Shown here: positions 53,271 to 62,929 of the stretch, piece by piece
How positions within the stretch are numbered: the first letter of the stretch is position 1
Layout: every line of letters starts with the position of its first letter
Position numbers and translations under genes: made by a program
Source: Exobacillus caeni
GTDB taxonomy: Bacteria > Bacillota > Bacilli > Bacillales > Guptibacillaceae
Assembly: GCF_005747095.1 (NCBI RefSeq)
Contig: NZ_SWLG01000019.1
Location: 1 to 64,000, forward strand
Direction: 5' to 3'
DNA length: 64,000 nt
Notes under the pieces: model-generated
Seen by the model: the letters and a program-made list of their open reading frames with translations, nothing else
The model's database searches: none
What the model was told of the DNA's origin: nothing

Positions 53271-54695
53271 TTGGGTAAAACAATGTATGAAAAAATATGG
53301 GACAGGCATCTTGTCCATGAAGAAAAAGGACAGCCTGGTATCCTGTATATCGATCTGCACCTGGTACATGAAGTCACTTCCCCCCAGGCGTTTGAAGGCC
53401 TGAGGGTCAGCGGGCGAAAAGTGAGGAGGCCCGATCTAACGTTTGCAACGATGGACCATAGTATCCCTACTCTCAACCGTTCTTTTCCTTTTAAGGATGA
53501 AGTGGCACAAAAGCAGGTGGAAGCACTCGACAAGAACTGCCGGGACTTCGAGATCGAGCTTTATGACTTGAACAGCAGGAACCAGGGGATTGTTCATGTT
53601 ATTGCACCTGAGCTAGGACTGACGCAACCGGGACAAACGATTGTATGCGGGGACAGCCATACATCGACACACGGGGCATTCGGCGCGCTTGCTTTCGGTA
53701 TCGGAACGAGTGAGGTTGAACATGTACTGGCAACCCAGACGTTAAAACAGTACAAGTCGAAAACGCTGGCGATCAACATAGAAGGTGAACTGCCGCAGGG
53801 AACAACTGCAAAAGACCTCATCCTATCGATGATCGGCAAGTTTGGCCATGATTTTGCAACCGGCTATGTTATGGAATACCGGGGAGACGCAATCAAGAAA
53901 CTTTCGATGGAAGAACGGATGACTGTTTGCAACATGTCGATCGAGATGGGTGCACGTGCCGGGTTGATCGAACCCGATGAAACAACCTTCCATTACATAA
54001 AAGGCAGGCAGTTTGCACCGAAGGAAGAAGAATGGGAAGCGGCGATCCAGGATTGGAAACAGCTCTACTCGGATGCGGATGCATCTTTTGATGAGGTGGT
54101 AACGTTTAATGCGGAAGAAGTTACCCCGAAGGTCACCTGGGGAACGAATCCCGGTCAGGTGGCAGGAATTACAGAAAAGGTTCCTTCACCTGAGGAGTTG
54201 CCGGAAGACCAGCAGTTAGCAGCAAGAAAGGCGCTGGATTATATAGGGCTGAAGCCAGGTACAAGAATAGATGAAACACCAGTAGATGTAGTATTCATCG
54301 GTTCCTGCACAAATAGCCGGATAGAAGACCTGCGAAAAGCGGCGGAAATCGTAAACGGTTACAAAGTGGCTGAGAATGTGAGGGCGCTCGTTGTGCCCGG
54401 CTCGTATCAAGTGAAAAAGCAGGCTGAACAGGAAGGGCTAAGTGATATTTTTACCGAGGCCGGATTCGAGTGGCGAGAAGCGGGCTGCAGCATGTGCCTT
54501 GGGATGAACGAAGACATCGTACAGCCTGGTGAAAGGTGTGCATCAACCTCCAACCGAAACTTTGAAGGACGGCAGGGCAGAAAAGCCCGGACACACTTAG
54601 TTAGCCCTGAAATGGCTGCAGCGGCTGCTATAGAAGGTAAGTTTACTGATGTTAGAAACTGGAATGTCAAAAAGATAGAGGGGATCCGCCAATGA
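53271..54695 (+). CDS. LeuC-like aconitase-family dehydratase, large subunit
   Basis: A 474-residue aconitase-superfamily protein with the bacterial LeuC layout. The [4Fe-4S] ligands lie in [13 protein letters not shown] and [28 protein letters not shown] is also conserved. LeuCD isomerises 2- to 3-isopropylmalate; relatives hydrate citraconate or maleate. No leuA or leuB is nearby and the gene is in a catabolic operon, so it is probably a citraconate hydratase-like paralogue. TTG 53271, eight bases after AAGGAGGT, is preferred over GTG 53262 inside the ribosome site. Confidence 0.88.
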   Translation: MGKTMYEKIWDRHLVHEEKGQPGILYIDLHLVHEVTSPQAFEGLRVSGRKVRRPDLTFATMDHSIPTLNRSFPFKDEVAQKQVEALDKNCRDFEIELYDLNSRNQGIVHVIAPELGLTQPGQTIVCGDSHTSTHGAFGALAFGIGTSEVEHVLATQTLKQYKSKTLAINIEGELPQGTTAKDLILSMIGKFGHDFATGYVMEYRGDAIKKLSMEERMTVCNMSIEMGARAGLIEPDETTFHYIKGRQFAPKEEEWEAAIQDWKQLYSDADASFDEVVTFNAEEVTPKVTWGTNPGQVAGITEKVPSPEELPEDQQLAARKALDYIGLKPGTRIDETPVDVVFIGSCTNSRIEDLRKAAEIVNGYKVAENVRALVVPGSYQVKKQAEQEGLSDIFTEAGFEWREAGCSMCLGMNEDIVQPGERCASTSNRNFEGRQGRKARTHLVSPEMAAAAAIEGKFTDVRNWNVKKIEGIRQ

Positions 54696-55300
54696 TAAAG
54701 CCTTTTGATTCTCATACAGGAAAAGTCGTCCCTCTGGATGCGGCTAATGTTGACACCGATGCGATTATCCCGAAGCAGTTTTTGAAACGAATCCAAAAAA
54801 CAGGCTTTGGCCAATTCCTCTTTTATGACTGGCGTTTTGAAGATGGAAAAGAGAACGAAGACTTCATTCTGAATAAGCCGGAGTACAAGGATGCATCGAT
54901 CCTGCTCGCACGGAAGAATTTCGGGTGTGGCTCTTCCCGAGAGCATGCCCCTTGGGCGCTTGAAGATTACGGCTTCAGGGTGATTATTGCGCCTTCGTTT
55001 GCGGATATCTTTTATAATAACAGTTTTAAAAACGGGATATTGCCGATCTCTTTAGAAAACGAACAAATCAATTATTTATTCCAGCAGGCAGAAGATCCCG
55101 AGTATCAGCTGTCAATCGACTTGAAAAACCAGACTGTTAAGGGTTCCGATGGGTTTTCGGCATCGTTTGAAATCGATGATTACCGAAAGTGGATGCTGAT
55201 GAAAGGCCTGGACGAAATTGGGTCCACGCTAATCAACGAAAATGAAATCGGTCAGTATGAGAAACAACATAAAATTTATTACACATCTTCTCGCTCTTAA
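54692..55300 (+). CDS. LeuD-like aconitase-family dehydratase, small subunit
   Basis: A 202-residue small subunit of the LeuD type. [17 protein letters not shown] and the swivelling-domain motif [19 protein letters not shown] are conserved. It pairs with the large subunit just upstream, whose stop overlaps this start by four bases. Substrate specificity in this family depends on the loop around the [14 protein letters not shown] stretch; I cannot predict it from sequence alone. Confidence 0.9.
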   Translation: MIKPFDSHTGKVVPLDAANVDTDAIIPKQFLKRIQKTGFGQFLFYDWRFEDGKENEDFILNKPEYKDASILLARKNFGCGSSREHAPWALEDYGFRVIIAPSFADIFYNNSFKNGILPISLENEQINYLFQQAEDPEYQLSIDLKNQTVKGSDGFSASFEIDDYRKWMLMKGLDEIGSTLINENEIGQYEKQHKIYYTSSRS

Positions 55301-55358
55301 GCAACTTAATTTTTTTGCCATTATTTTTTAGAATATTCAATCATAAGGAGGAAAAAGC

Positions 55359-55613
55359 ATGCAAAACAATCGGGTGAAGGAACCGATTCAGAAAAAGTGG
55401 ATTTGGATAGGTATGGTGTTGTTGATGCTTGCGATCGTGCCATGGTACTTCCCGAAAGGAACAGATGTGGCGATTGTACTGGGTTTTCCGTATTGGGCGC
55501 TTATCTCATTGTTCTTTTCACTGGTCTTATGTGGTTACTGCAGCTGGCTATGCTTGAATGAATGGAATATTGTTGAAGACCTTGAAGAAGCGAAAGAAGT
55601 AAAGGGGGAGTAG
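55359..55613 (+). CDS. small membrane subunit of a sodium:solute symporter (DUF3311-like)
   Basis: An 84-residue protein with two membrane helices (about 16-32 and 40-66) and PWYFPKGTDVAIVLGFPYWAL between them. Small proteins of this type (DUF3311 or similar) are commonly encoded just before an SSS symporter, as here, and may help its folding or activity. AAGGAGG precedes the ATG; the stop lies three bases before the symporter start. Confidence 0.8.
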   Translation: MQNNRVKEPIQKKWIWIGMVLLMLAIVPWYFPKGTDVAIVLGFPYWALISLFFSLVLCGYCSWLCLNEWNIVEDLEEAKEVKGE

Positions 55614-55616
55614 AAA

Positions 55617-57119
55617 TTGGATTTAGCATTTTCAGGAACAGACGGGATTTTGATTCTGGCTTTTTATGCATTCGTCATGCTATTGATCGGTTACCTTTCT
55701 GGAAGGGGAAAGGATATTCATAACAGTTTATCGGGTTATTATCTTGCCGGTCGAAATTTAGGGATCATTGCGTTATTCTTTACGTTATATGCGACGCAGT
55801 ATAGCGGAAACACCATCGTAGGATATACTCCTGCTGCTTATCGGACAGGCTTTTCCTGGCTTCAGTCGATCTCTTTTATGACCATTATTATAGGCGTTTA
55901 CTTAATGTTTGCCCCAAGGTTGTATGTGATTGCAAAGCGTCAGAACTTTGTAACACCTACTGATTGGATCCATTACCGTTTTAAGTCGAACGCGGTGACG
56001 ATCCTTAGTATTTTCTTGATGCTATGGGGACTCGGAAACTATTTGTTAGAACAGCTTGTTGCGATTGGTCAGGCGGTTTCTGGATTGACTGGCGGTACCA
56101 TTCCATATCAGTTTGCCGTTATTGCCTTTGTACTCGTTATGCTGGTGTATGAGTGGATGGGCGGTATGAAGGCAGTTGCCTTTACTGACGTGATGCAGGG
56201 GATCGTCTTGATGATCGGAATCGTGGTCTTTCTCATCGGTGCGTTATATTTAGTAGGAGGGAACATGGGGGATGTGACTTCTTATATCGCCAGTACTGAA
56301 CCGGCGAAGGTCGGCGTTCCACCGTTGGAAGGCTCGATCAACTGGTTTAGCATACTCATCTTAGTCGGATTTGGTGCGGCGATATATCCTCACGCTGTCC
56401 AGCGGATCTATTCATCCAAGAGTGAACGTACGTTAAAAAGGTCGTTTGCAAGAATGGCATGGATGCCTCCTGTAACAACCGGGCTTGTTTTTGTAATCGG
56501 AATCATTGGGATCATGATGTTCCCTGGACTTGATAAAGCGGGATCTGAGAAGCTCGTCGGAATGATGGCCAATGAGATCGCGGCGATTCACCCTATTTAT
56601 TATTGGGCGATGGTGTTATTCTTCGGCGGAATCGTAGCTGCGATTGTTTCTACTGCTGACTCAGTGCTGTTGAGCTTTTCATCGATGCTGTCGAAAGATG
56701 TATATGGAAGGTTTATCAATGCAAATGCAACAGAACATAAGAAAGTAATGGTCGGAAAATTTGGCGGAATCGTCGTTGTTGCATTCTTGCTCTGGCTCGC
56801 ATGGAATCCTCCGGCGACGCTGTATGAAATTTTCGTTTTGAAATTTGAGCTGCTCGTACAGGTAGCGCCGGCTTTCATCTTAGGGCTTTACTGGAACAAG
56901 CTCTCTGCTAAGCCAGTCTTCTGGGGAATGCTGATCGGGGCACTATTGGCCGGATTCATGACATTAACGGGCCATAAAACAGTTTTTGGTATCCATGGTG
57001 GTGTTATAGGACTGGGAATAAACTTCCTTATTGCCGTTGTAGGCTCTGTTGTAGTATCAGTATCCGCAGAACAAAAAACAGAAGTAGAGGAAATGACATC
57101 GTTAAAAGTGGAAGCATAG
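55617..57119 (+). CDS. sodium:solute symporter (SSS family)
   Basis: A 500-residue protein with 12-13 hydrophobic helices and SSS-family features: LSGYYLAGRNLG near the N-terminus, then helix-2 FFTLYATQYSGNTIVGYTPAAYR, and AIVSTADSVLLSFSSMLSKDVY with the Ser/Asp sodium-site residues. It should import an organic acid with sodium. The likely cargo is the substrate of the surrounding enzymes. The start is TTG 55617 behind AAAGGGGGAG. Confidence 0.9.
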   Translation: MDLAFSGTDGILILAFYAFVMLLIGYLSGRGKDIHNSLSGYYLAGRNLGIIALFFTLYATQYSGNTIVGYTPAAYRTGFSWLQSISFMTIIIGVYLMFAPRLYVIAKRQNFVTPTDWIHYRFKSNAVTILSIFLMLWGLGNYLLEQLVAIGQAVSGLTGGTIPYQFAVIAFVLVMLVYEWMGGMKAVAFTDVMQGIVLMIGIVVFLIGALYLVGGNMGDVTSYIASTEPAKVGVPPLEGSINWFSILILVGFGAAIYPHAVQRIYSSKSERTLKRSFARMAWMPPVTTGLVFVIGIIGIMMFPGLDKAGSEKLVGMMANEIAAIHPIYYWAMVLFFGGIVAAIVSTADSVLLSFSSMLSKDVYGRFINANATEHKKVMVGKFGGIVVVAFLLWLAWNPPATLYEIFVLKFELLVQVAPAFILGLYWNKLSAKPVFWGMLIGALLAGFMTLTGHKTVFGIHGGVIGLGINFLIAVVGSVVVSVSAEQKTEVEEMTSLKVEA

Positions 57120-57147
57120 CAGTCTACTCTAAAAGAGATGATGTAAA

Positions 57148-58392
57148 ATGAAGGTTGAAATGGTAAAGAACAAACAGATAGGCCTGGCAGGACCGTGGAA
57201 AATGCTGGTGTGGTTGTTGATCGCCCAGTTGATGGTCGCTTTTGTGGGACGTAGCCTCGGACCACTCGGGGTATTGATCGGAGAGGATCTGTCCCTTACA
57301 AAAGCCCAGATCGGGTTGCTGCCGGCCGCTCTTTTTCTTGGACAGGCGATCGCCTCCGTTCCCGCAGGGTTCATGGTGGACCGCTATGGCTCCAGGCCGC
57401 TTTTGTTAATGCTGTCCCTGTGCCTCGGCATAAGCTTCATGCTGATGACTTTGAGCTACCAATATTGGCTTGTCCTCCTTTTAATCGTTGTCGGTGGGAT
57501 AGGTTATGGATCCATGCATCCGACCTCTAACAGAGGGATTATTTACTGGTTCTCTCAGAGGCAGCGCGGTACAGCGATGGGAATCAAACAAATGGGCATC
57601 ACATTAGGTTCTGCTCTTGCCGGCTTCCTGCTTTTGCCGCTTGCAGCAACTCATGGCTGGCGTCCTGTTCTGGTTGCCGCCGGAGCAGCATTGCTGGTAA
57701 CTGGCTTTTTAGCCTATTTTTCCTACAGGGATCCGTCCGGGATAAACGGAAATAAAAAAGAAACGTCGATTAAATCCTTTTACATGTCTTTATTGAAAAT
57801 GACCCGTCATAAATCATTGATGCTTGTCAGTTTAAGTGCCTTATGCCTCAATGGGTCACAAATGTGCCTGAACACCTATATCGTTTTGTTCGCCTATGAG
57901 AAGATAGGGATCAGTTTATTTTTAGCCGGAATTTTATTTGTTATCTCCGAAATCAGCGGCTCAGCAGGAAGAATCGGCTGGGGGATTATCAGTGACCGTT
58001 TCTTTAATGGAAAAAGGCTTATTATTCTCATCATGATCGCTGTACTGACCGCTGCAGCGAGCCTTGCAGTCGCTTTTTTGCCTGAAGGAACTTCGTTTTT
58101 CGCCCTTGTGCCGATTATCATTGTCTTTGGCTTTGCCGTTTCTGGCTTTAATGGCATCTGGATGAATTTAGCCTCTGAGCTGGTTCCAAGAGAGCAAGCG
58201 GGTTTATCGAGTGGGTTCAGTATTATGCTTGGATCGATGGGCGTCATCTTAGTTCCGCCCCTGTTTGGATTTATGGTAGACCAGAGCGGTAGCTACACTG
58301 CCGGCTGGATCACGATCACGTCATTGATGGGCGTGGTGCTGACATTGTTATCAACCCTGTTTATCATAGAAAAGAGGAGTAAGACGATTTAA
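57148..58392 (+). CDS. MFS transporter
   Basis: A 414-residue major facilitator protein with 12 hydrophobic helices. The loop 2-3 signature GFMVDRYGSRPLLL and its second-half partner WGIISDRFFNGKRLI are visible. It belongs to the same operon as the SSS symporter, so the cell may import more than one related acid or export a by-product. The substrate cannot be read from sequence. The ribosome site before ATG 57148 is weak (AGAGATGATG). Confidence 0.88.
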   Translation: MKVEMVKNKQIGLAGPWKMLVWLLIAQLMVAFVGRSLGPLGVLIGEDLSLTKAQIGLLPAALFLGQAIASVPAGFMVDRYGSRPLLLMLSLCLGISFMLMTLSYQYWLVLLLIVVGGIGYGSMHPTSNRGIIYWFSQRQRGTAMGIKQMGITLGSALAGFLLLPLAATHGWRPVLVAAGAALLVTGFLAYFSYRDPSGINGNKKETSIKSFYMSLLKMTRHKSLMLVSLSALCLNGSQMCLNTYIVLFAYEKIGISLFLAGILFVISEISGSAGRIGWGIISDRFFNGKRLIILIMIAVLTAAASLAVAFLPEGTSFFALVPIIIVFGFAVSGFNGIWMNLASELVPREQAGLSSGFSIMLGSMGVILVPPLFGFMVDQSGSYTAGWITITSLMGVVLTLLSTLFIIEKRSKTI

Positions 58393-58440
58393 TAGAGATG
58401 AAACAATAATAGTAGATAGAGAGATAAGGAGAGAAGAGCC

Positions 58441-59037
58441 ATGCAATTTGATCCAAAACAGCTTGCCACGAAAGAAGTATATAAATTATTAACAGGTTCC
58501 GTTGTACCAAGACCGATTGCCTGGGTGTCGACACTATCAGAAGAAGGAGACCTGAACCTGGCTCCGTTCAGCTTTTTTACAGTAGCTTCCAGACAGCCGC
58601 CGATGCTCTGTATATCGATCGGTCCCGGAGTTGGAGAACGGGAAGGAACGGTCAAAGATACGCTAACCAATATCCGATCCCAGGAAGAGTTTGTGATCAA
58701 CATCGTCCCTTCTGCTTTAGGGAACCCGATGCAGAAGAGCTCGGAGAACCTGCCGAGTGAAGTGAATGAGTTTGAGGCTGCAAACCTAACTCCGATCGAC
58801 AGCAGTATCGTAAAACCGAAAAGGGTGAAGGAATCCCCGATCCAAATGGAATGCAAGCTTAACCAGATTATCCAGCTTGGAACCGACCATCTGGTGATCG
58901 GTGAGATGGTACTCTATCATATCGAAGAGGATTACTACTTAGGCAACTATAAAGTGGATTTTGAGAAACTGCGCCCACTTGGCAGGCTTGCCGGAAACTA
59001 TAGTGAGAGCACGGAGTTTTTTACACTGCCGAGATAG
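58441..59037 (+). CDS. flavin reductase-family protein
   Basis: A 198-residue protein of the FMN-binding split-barrel flavin reductase family (DIM6/NTAB/RutF type). TGSVVPRPIAWVSTLSEEG and LAPFSFFTVASRQPPMLCIS are characteristic, with the FMN phosphate site in the latter. Members reduce FMN for partner oxygenases or act on unknown substrates; no oxygenase gene is visible in the window. AAGGAGAG lies before the start. It is the last gene of the catabolic operon. Confidence 0.85.
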   Translation: MQFDPKQLATKEVYKLLTGSVVPRPIAWVSTLSEEGDLNLAPFSFFTVASRQPPMLCISIGPGVGEREGTVKDTLTNIRSQEEFVINIVPSALGNPMQKSSENLPSEVNEFEAANLTPIDSSIVKPKRVKESPIQMECKLNQIIQLGTDHLVIGEMVLYHIEEDYYLGNYKVDFEKLRPLGRLAGNYSESTEFFTLPR

Positions 59038-59062
59038 TGACTAGCAAAGGGTTTTTGGAATA

Positions 59063-59104
59063 AAAAAGGAAGGAGCTACCGATATAGGTCTCTCCTTCCT
59101 TTTT
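59063..59104 (+). terminator. terminator of the catabolic operon
   Basis: AAAAAGGAAGGAG pairs with CTCCTTCCTTTTT around a loop of about 16 bases. Confidence 0.88.
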
Positions 59105-59201
59105 GCTTTATATGTCCTTCTTCACGGCTGGACCAATATCTTCTCCAATCCTGCTAAATTATGAGAAGCAGCCTTACTCCCTATGAGCCAGCCAATCAAA
59201 A

Positions 59202-60077
59202 TCAACTAAACTTATTCTCCTTAACAAACTCAGTAATATGCTCCAATACAACTTCCCGTTCATCCTTAAACACACTATGGCTGCTGTTTTCCAGTACGAT
59301 AAATTGGCTATCTTTGAGTTGTTGATGGATGAGTTCATTTTCTTCCACCGGTGTAATCCAGTCATGTCTGCCTGCTATTACGAGAGTCGGTACGAAAATC
59401 CCAGTTAAATCGTTAATTAAGTCAAATTCCCTCAAGAATCCGCCAAATCCATTGTTGAGAGCCTGATAAGATCTTTTCACGTCAGGCTGGACTTGAACGG
59501 GATTCGATTCGGTTGCAGAAGTTGCTGTTACAGAATAAAGAGGTTCCATTACTTCATAATAGCGATTCAATTGTTCGGTAGATTCAAATTTTCCTTCCCA
59601 TAATACACTGGCCATTTCTTTCTGTTCCGGTGTTCCGTTTTCTTCGACATAACGCTTCGCTTTTTCGATGAAACGATAGCTTGGAGAAGTGGTGACTAAG
59701 ATTAACCCTTCAAGATTTTCCTCGTACCGTAATGCGTAAGACATAGCGACCATACCTCCATAAGAGTGCCCTAGCAACCATATTGTTTCTAAACCAAGGT
59801 AGTCCCTCAACGCTTCGATGTCCTCGACATTGTTTTCCAGTGTATATGTCTCAGGCGATGCTTCTTCAGAGAAACCGCTGCCTCTATTGTCGATATAAAC
59901 GAGCTGCATCGTTTTGGTAAGTTCATTAAGATAAGGCTTGAAATTTCCATGGGTTCCGCCGGGTCCTCCATGAAGCACAAAACAAACCGGTTTCTTTTTA
60001 AGTACTTCATTATCTTTTACGTATCCAGCGCCATCGATATCAAAAAATAGCTTTATTCCGTTTACGGTAGCATACAT
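59202..60077 (-). CDS. alpha/beta hydrolase, proline iminopeptidase-like
   Basis: A 291-residue S33-type alpha/beta hydrolase. FVLHGGPGG is the oxyanion segment of prolyl aminopeptidases, DNRGSGFS is conserved, the nucleophile Ser lies in GHSYGGM, and the C-terminal Asp and His are in AGRHDWITPV and SSHSVF. It may release N-terminal proline from peptides or hydrolyse another amide. It lies 15 bases after a symporter gene, so both may serve uptake and use of the same compound. Confidence 0.85.
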   Translation of the reverse strand: MYATVNGIKLFFDIDGAGYVKDNEVLKKKPVCFVLHGGPGGTHGNFKPYLNELTKTMQLVYIDNRGSGFSEEASPETYTLENNVEDIEALRDYLGLETIWLLGHSYGGMVAMSYALRYEENLEGLILVTTSPSYRFIEKAKRYVEENGTPEQKEMASVLWEGKFESTEQLNRYYEVMEPLYSVTATSATESNPVQVQPDVKRSYQALNNGFGGFLREFDLINDLTGIFVPTLVIAGRHDWITPVEENELIHQQLKDSQFIVLENSSHSVFKDEREVVLEHITEFVKENKFS

Positions 60078-60092
60078 AATAATCCCTCATTT

Positions 60093-61763
60093 CTACTGTT
60101 CTGATTTTATATCACTACTTTTTTCTTCATACATCCCCCTTCGTTTATTAGGTAAAATATAGATCGTCAACATGACAAGACTGAAGATAAGAGCCAAAAT
60201 CGTTAACACGATCAACGGTGTCCAGAGGGATAATGAAGTAAGTCCCAGCAAGAACAAAACATAAATCCCCGCCACTACTAAAAGGAATGTATAATCTTTT
60301 CCTTCCACTGCTTTAAAAGCAAACAAGTTGCCTTTTTCCACATTTTCTCTGGTTAACAAACTGCCAATAACAACCCCGGCTATGGAAAAGAGAATCCCGA
60401 TAATTACAGGATCAAGAGGAGGATGCGTGACTTCTGCAACAATGGTAGCAACACCTCCGAGTAACAACCCGAGCATCGCTCCGCCAGCATTCGCACGCTT
60501 CCAATAGATGCCGATAATAATCGGGGCGAAGGTTGCTCCTGCAAAGATGTGCATCGTTACCAATAACAACTCCATGATCGACGGGGTGAAAATAGCAGCG
60601 ACGGTACTAAGAGCTCCGATTACAACCAATGTGATCCTGGTAATCGTGATCGATTGTTTTTCTTGAATCGGTTGTCCCGTACCTTTTTTGCCACGTTCAT
60701 AAATATCTCTTGAAACATGGATTCCAGCACTCAGCAAATTAGAATCGACCGTGGACATACAAGCTCCAAGGATTCCTGTCACAATCACCATGCCTACCCA
60801 TGGATTGATCACTTCCATCGCGAGCATCGGAAAGACGGTTTCAGGGTTATCAAGCGCTGGTGTGATAGCCTGGCCGATCACACCGACAAGCGCAAGGCCA
60901 AACGCCATAAAGAGAGCGACAAACAGAACCATCAACAGACTGATACGCTGGATGACTTTTTCACTTTTCGCAGCATAAACTCTTTGCATTTGCGTTTGCG
61001 AAATGGTGTTAAGCGGCATAAAGGTAAATGCCCATGCGATGACCATTATAAAAGTCATGCCTTCTGTAAAACTCAAAACTTCCCCGCCAAGCGTCCTTGA
61101 AAGCAGGTCAGCTCCATTTAATGTCGCATTAAATATATTGGCATCTGCAGACATAGCCTGGAATCCAAACAAAATAACAAGTACCAGGCCGGCGATCATG
61201 ATCATTGATTGTACCCAGTCCGTTAAAGCAACCCCCATCAAACCGCCAAAAGCGGTATACAAAATCGTTACGACCGAAGTGATTAATATCGCGACGGTTG
61301 TATCGATCCCTAAAATCGAATTCAAAATGACCCCAACGCCTAAAATACTTCCTCCAGCTCCGCCGATTAAAGCGACTAATGAAAAAAGGGTAGTCACTAA
61401 GGCTACCGGACGGGAGTATCTTAACTCCATCATGTCGGGAAGGGTGAACACCTCATGTACCGAAGCAATGCGCCTGAGTTTTCCGGAAATAAAAAACAGT
61501 ACAAAGTAAGCAGAACCAGCAGCAACCAATAACCATGTCATCGAAAATCCATCGTTATAGACCATACCGCTGAATCCCATGTACGTATTCGCCCCGACAA
61601 CCGTAGAAAAGATCGTCGTGAACAGGACACCTGAATTCATCTTATTTGAAGCAACATAAAAATCAGACCGGGTTTCCTGCCTCTTTGAAACCCAAACACC
61701 AATGACCACCAGAACAACGAGATAAAATAACGGAATGACATAAGGCCAACTAAAATTCAACAA
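60093..61763 (-). CDS. sodium:solute symporter (SSS family)
   Basis: A 556-residue protein with 13-14 hydrophobic helices. SDFYVASNKMNSG and GANTYMGFSG lie near the N-terminus, and GACMSTVDSNLLSAGIHVSRDIYE is the SSS sodium-site region. The C-terminal tail is charged. It heads a two-gene operon with the hydrolase. Its substrate is unknown; the partner suggests a peptide-like or proline-like compound, which is inference. It is only distantly similar to the other symporter in the window. Confidence 0.88.
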   Translation of the reverse strand: MLNFSWPYVIPLFYLVVLVVIGVWVSKRQETRSDFYVASNKMNSGVLFTTIFSTVVGANTYMGFSGMVYNDGFSMTWLLVAAGSAYFVLFFISGKLRRIASVHEVFTLPDMMELRYSRPVALVTTLFSLVALIGGAGGSILGVGVILNSILGIDTTVAILITSVVTILYTAFGGLMGVALTDWVQSMIMIAGLVLVILFGFQAMSADANIFNATLNGADLLSRTLGGEVLSFTEGMTFIMVIAWAFTFMPLNTISQTQMQRVYAAKSEKVIQRISLLMVLFVALFMAFGLALVGVIGQAITPALDNPETVFPMLAMEVINPWVGMVIVTGILGACMSTVDSNLLSAGIHVSRDIYERGKKGTGQPIQEKQSITITRITLVVIGALSTVAAIFTPSIMELLLVTMHIFAGATFAPIIIGIYWKRANAGGAMLGLLLGGVATIVAEVTHPPLDPVIIGILFSIAGVVIGSLLTRENVEKGNLFAFKAVEGKDYTFLLVVAGIYVLFLLGLTSLSLWTPLIVLTILALIFSLVMLTIYILPNKRRGMYEEKSSDIKSEQ

Positions 61764-61929
61764 ACCACTCCTTTAAAAGTAAAATATGTGATTAATTGAC
61801 AATATTCGATTTCCGAAATAAATCTCCTTCAATTTTTGAATATTGAGAAAATACTCCTACTGTCTAAAAAAGCGGCTAATGGTAATAGGAAGAAAGGTTG
61901 GAAGAATAGCAAAATTTCATATCAAGGTA

Positions 61930-61961
61930 CAAAAAGAAAGGGATTCATCACGAAATCCCTT
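61930..61961 (-). terminator. hairpin with T run in the symporter leader
   Basis: AAGGGATT (61938-61945) and AATCCCTT (61954-61961) pair; on the minus strand TCTTTTT follows. It lies about 170 bases upstream of the symporter start with no intact gene before it. A ten-codon minus-strand ORF (MRDTAVEKAV) with an AGAGGA site precedes it. Confidence 0.5.
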
Positions 61962-62103
61962 CCTAGATTCTTCTTATACAGCCTTCTCAACAGCCGTGTC
62001 CCGCATACTTTATCCTCTTTACGCCCTTCATTTTAATAGATGGAACCGTCACAACATACTGATTATACGGCAACAGATGAATCGCTTTTATAATCGGGAC
62101 TAA

Positions 62104-62136
62104 GGTGCCTGGCACCATAAATGGACAACTGATCAT
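62104..62136. repeat. left half of a 50-bp palindromic repeat
   Basis: GGTGCCTGGCACC, the spacer ATAA, and a damaged inner palindrome ATGGACAACTGATCAT; the right outer unit is missing. The spacer matches copy 6. Apart from this and the hairpin at 61930, the 61764-62274 gap holds no gene I can support. Confidence 0.8.
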
Positions 62137-62274
62137 TTACGATGAACAGTTGTTAGTTACTATTATACTAAGTAAATTATACTAATTATATTACTTTTTA
62201 TGGTATTGTTAGTAATTTTTATATGGTAATATTGTAGAAGGGTGTATAAATTTTACATATTATAGGGGGTGCAC

Positions 62275-62893
62275 ATGAAAAAATGTAGTCGATAGTCCTG
62301 GTTATTTTTTTGTTGCTTTTGTATTTGAAGCAAATGCGAGCGAAGTAAAAAGGCTGGGCCGATTTAAGACTCGCTTATAGGTAACTAACTTGCAATTGTT
62401 TTTGTCTGTGACTCCGTTAGCCTTACAAAAAATGTGATATCTTGCTTACTCCTCCTGTTTGATTAACAAGTTCAACAAAAGAGGGAGTTAAACGCATTAA
62501 TGCCTCAGAGATTGTGCTTGACAGAGGAACGGGTAATGACTTTTACCGTTTCCGATACTCATTGTGTAACATCCCTATCCAATTCTGCTTACTCGTAAAA
62601 TTAGTATTTCAGAACCTATTAATACATAGATAACAATTTAAGATTTGCTTTATTCCCGGATGAAGAACGTGGTTTCGGAGAAGAAGTGGAAGGAAAGCTC
62701 CCTGATTCTTAACGTTTTAGCGGTGTGGCAAAGGAAAACACGAAGAAATTTTAAACAAATTGCTGATACATTAATCAAATTGGTAACAGAGTAATTTTAC
62801 TAGGTTCCTTAACTTTCACAGGCACACTGAAAACCGACAATGAAATCTCTTAAATATTCAAAAACGTATTAAATCGTTTTAATAGCAAGTTAT
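62275..62893 (+). pseudogene. decayed, internally deleted copy of the CWB2-dimethylformamidase gene
   Basis: This stretch lines up with the gene at 44128-46302. The upstream AT-rich leader and TATAGGGGG site match, the signal-peptide region matches (AATGCGAGCGAAGTA against GATGCCAGTGAAGTA), fragments of the CWB2 region follow (ACTCCGTTAGC, CTTACTCGTAAAA), and the end matches (CTTTCACAGGCACACTGAAA against CTTCACAGGAACACTGGAAA). Frameshifts, stops and a deletion of more than 1.5 kb remove any function. The half repeat upstream corresponds to copy 6 upstream of the intact gene, so the duplication included the repeat. Confidence 0.85.
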
Positions 62894-62929
62894 AGGCTTA
62901 AACAATTTACATATTTAGGGGGAAAGTAA

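Noticed and set aside
53271-55300. leuCD as leucine biosynthesis genes
   Set aside because: No leuA or leuB nearby, and the genes are inside an operon with a CoA transferase, transporters and a GntR regulator; kept as LeuCD-like only.
61836-62103. Two overlapping plus-strand ORFs of 66 and 86 codons
   Set aside because: No good ribosome site, odd composition, and they run through a minus-strand hairpin and the symporter leader; treated as chance.
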